The position numbers and the translations under genes are program-made. This document shows positions 5,656 to 6,886 of a DNA stretch of 6,886 nucleotides, piece after piece (the first letter of the stretch is position 1; the number at the start of each line of letters is the position of its first letter). A model generated the notes under the pieces. The model ran no database searches. It was not told where the DNA came from and saw nothing but the letters and a program-made list of their open reading frames with translations. The stretch is from Lachnospiraceae bacterium (GTDB lineage Bacteria; Bacillota; Clostridia; Lachnospirales; Lachnospiraceae). The stretch spans positions 1 through 6,886 of the forward strand of contig JAJQGR010000259.1 of NCBI GenBank assembly GCA_021200345.1, read 5' to 3'.

Positions 5656-6510
5656 TTACACAGAGCCTTTTTCATGAGCCACGTTCATACCTCCGGCCGC
5701 GGTGTGAAACTCCTTAAGCCTGGCCTTTTTGTCCGCAGCCCGCATCAGGGCCTCGCCCACCAGCACCGCGTCCGCTCCCAGGGCAGCCAGGGATTTCACA
5801 TCCTCACAGTCTTTGACGCCGGATTCGGCCACAAAAGTAACCCCTTGGGGGATCAGCTCCCGCAGCCTTGCCGCGTTTTCAAAGTCCACGGTAAAGTTTT
5901 TCAGGTTCCGGTTATTGACGCCCACCAGCCTGGCGCCGGCCTCCAGAGCGGAAGCGATTTCCGCCTCGTCGTGAGCCTCCACTAAGGCGCTGAGACCCAG
6001 CTCGTCGCAGATTTTCAGATATTCACGCACAGTCGCCGTGTCCAGAAGAGCGCAAATCAGCAAAACCGCATCCGCCCCCATCAGCTTCGCCTGGTAAATC
6101 TGATAGGCGTCCACGGTGAAATCCTTGCGGATCATGGGCAGTGTAATGGTCTGCCTGATCTGGCAAAATATTTCATCAGAGCCCAGAAACCACTTAGGCT
6201 CGGTCAGGCAGGAGACGCAGTCCGCACCCGCCGCCTGATAATCCTTCGCAATTTCCAGATAGGGAAACTCCTGGGCGATGACGCCCTTGGAGGGGGAAGC
6301 CTTTTTGACCTCACAGATGAAAGAAAGGCCGGGCTTTTGCAGTGTTTTTTCAAAGCGGAAAAAATGTTCGCTTCCACTTTGCCGCTGCTCTTGCGCAAGC
6401 TGCAGGGCCTGTTGTTGAATTTCTTCCATTGATTTTTGCTCTTTTGCCCGGGCCACGCGGACCCGGGAATAAGCAGCCAGTTCATCTAAAATCATACCAG
6501 CCTCCCTCAT
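5656..6510 (-). CDS. trpC: Indole-3-glycerol phosphate synthase
   Basis: TrpC closes the indole ring by decarboxylating carboxyphenylamino-deoxyribulose phosphate to indole-3-glycerol phosphate. The 284-residue TIM barrel shows the family motifs in order: CEVKKASPSKG (66-76, with the substrate-binding Glu and Lys), CLTEPKWFLGS (101-111), RKDF (128-131, catalytic Lys), LVEAHDEAE (176-184), VGVNNRNL (196-203), AESGV (228-232) and VLVGEALMRA (249-258). It is somewhat longer than the usual 255-270 because of a short tail after the last helix. Two starts compete. ATG at 6510-6508 has AGGAGG (6521-6516) five bases upstream. ATG at 6495-6493 has GGGAGG (6506-6501), also five bases upstream, and begins at MILDEL, where many homologs start. 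I chose the first for its stronger site. It lies 13 nt after the trpD stop. Confidence 0.95.
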   Translation of the reverse strand: MREAGMILDELAAYSRVRVARAKEQKSMEEIQQQALQLAQEQRQSGSEHFFRFEKTLQKPGLSFICEVKKASPSKGVIAQEFPYLEIAKDYQAAGADCVSCLTEPKWFLGSDEIFCQIRQTITLPMIRKDFTVDAYQIYQAKLMGADAVLLICALLDTATVREYLKICDELGLSALVEAHDEAEIASALEAGARLVGVNNRNLKNFTVDFENAARLRELIPQGVTFVAESGVKDCEDVKSLAALGADAVLVGEALMRAADKKARLKEFHTAAGGMNVAHEKGSV

Positions 6511-6521
6511 CTGAACCTCCT
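6493..6521 (-). promoter_or_regulatory. Tandem ribosome binding sites and dual start codons of trpC
   Basis: AGGAGG (6521-6516) precedes ATG at 6510 by 5 nt, and AGGGAGG (6507-6501) precedes an in-frame ATG at 6495 by 5 nt. The first start codon abuts the second binding site. Either start gives a complete enzyme differing by five residues (MREAG), so this site decides the annotated start and may simply be redundant. Confidence 0.6.
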
Positions 6522-6523
6522 GA

Positions 6524-6886
6524 TTACTGTTTTGATGCCTGAATATATGCCTCCAGCTTTTCCCTGGCCGCGCCGGAATCAATCAGCTCCGCCGCCATCT
6601 TCACACCCTCGGCCATATCCTTTGCCACGCCGCCGATGTACAGGCCCGCGCCGGCGTTGAGCAGTACGGTATCCCTCTTCGGTCCCTTTTCCCCGTTCAG
6701 AATGGCCAGAGTGATGGCCGCGTTTTCTTCAGGTGTACCGCCCACCAGATCGGCCTTCTCACATCGGGTAAAGCCGAAGTCCTCCGGTTTCACCGTGTAT
6801 CTGGTGAAGGTCCCGTTATTGTTCTCACACAGCAAAGTATCGCAGCAGGTGGATATCTCATCCAGCTTCGCGGTGCCGTACACGGC
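6524..6886 (-). CDS. trpD: Anthranilate phosphoribosyltransferase, C-terminal part (cut by window edge)
   Basis: TrpD transfers the phosphoribosyl group of PRPP to anthranilate, the second step of tryptophan synthesis. Only the last 120 codons are in the window; the family is usually about 330-345 residues, so the N-terminal two thirds and the start lie beyond position 6886. The fragment begins mid-gene: the GTG at 6883-6881 is an internal valine codon, not a start. LDEIS (fragment residues 8-12) holds the Asp-Glu pair that binds Mg-PRPP. Later segments, including DLVGGTPEENA and LLNAGAGLYIGGVAKDMAEGVKMA, match the usual C-terminal GGxxxENA and LNAAxALxxxG regions, with Gly in place of the common Ala in the latter. 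The gene ends in TAA at 6526-6524, 13 nt before trpC. No break or frameshift is seen in the visible part. Confidence 0.95.
   Translation of the reverse strand, partial: AVYGTAKLDEISTCCDTLLCENNNGTFTRYTVKPEDFGFTRCEKADLVGGTPEENAAITLAILNGEKGPKRDTVLLNAGAGLYIGGVAKDMAEGVKMAAELIDSGAAREKLEAYIQASKQ

Noticed and set aside
6511..6582. trpC starting at 6582, overlapping trpD by nearly 60 nt
   Set aside because: The extra N-terminal residues are unlike TrpC, and strong ribosome binding sites favour 6510 or 6495.
6881..6883. GTG at 6883 as a start codon for a short protein
   Set aside because: The frame continues to the window edge and the protein is plainly the C-terminal third of TrpD, so this is an internal valine codon.
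1..6886. CRISPR array, insertion sequence, prophage or a novel defence system
   Set aside because: There are no spaced direct repeats, no transposase or integrase coding sequence and no terminal repeats; all long coding regions belong to well-known housekeeping families.

Overview
The window looks like chromosomal DNA from a Gram-positive anaerobe of the class Clostridia, probably Lachnospiraceae-like. This is inferred from three things: the trp gene order D-C-F-B-A, a type A RNase P RNA with a P19 hairpin (Bacilli normally carry type B), and purine-rich AGGAG-type ribosome binding sites before every gene. No species can be named from sequence alone.

Layout. Positions 1-159 are an A+T-rich leader with a TATAAT box, a perfect 12-bp palindrome and small hairpins. 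They precede a complete 807-residue P-type cation ATPase of the CtpE/Exp7 kind (160-2583, + strand). Everything after it lies on the - strand. The RNase P RNA gene rnpB (about 2562-2920) converges on the ATPase, and the two overlap. Beyond rnpB, reading right to left, comes the distal part of a tryptophan operon: trpD (3' part only, cut by the window edge), trpC, trpF, trpB and trpA. It ends in an intrinsic terminator at 2937-2963.

How the genes work together. TrpD, TrpC, TrpF and TrpBA carry out consecutive steps from anthranilate to L-tryptophan. Gene spacings are 13, 28 and 41 nt, then an 8-nt overlap, so this is one transcription unit with probable translational coupling of trpB to trpA. 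Its promoter and any attenuator or T-box, along with trpE and trpG, must lie beyond position 6886. RNase P RNA is the catalytic RNA that matures tRNA 5' ends and is functionally unrelated to its neighbours.

No new multi-gene system is present; the genes are familiar ones. What deserves a second look is how tightly the signals are packed. The likely -35 box of rnpB lies in the loop of the trp terminator hairpin. The 3' arm of the RNase P P1 helix is antisense to the last codons of the ATPase. A perfect 20-bp palindrome contains the trpF stop codon. TrpA has Glu in place of the usual catalytic Asp60. No CRISPR array, insertion sequence, tRNA or prophage gene was seen.
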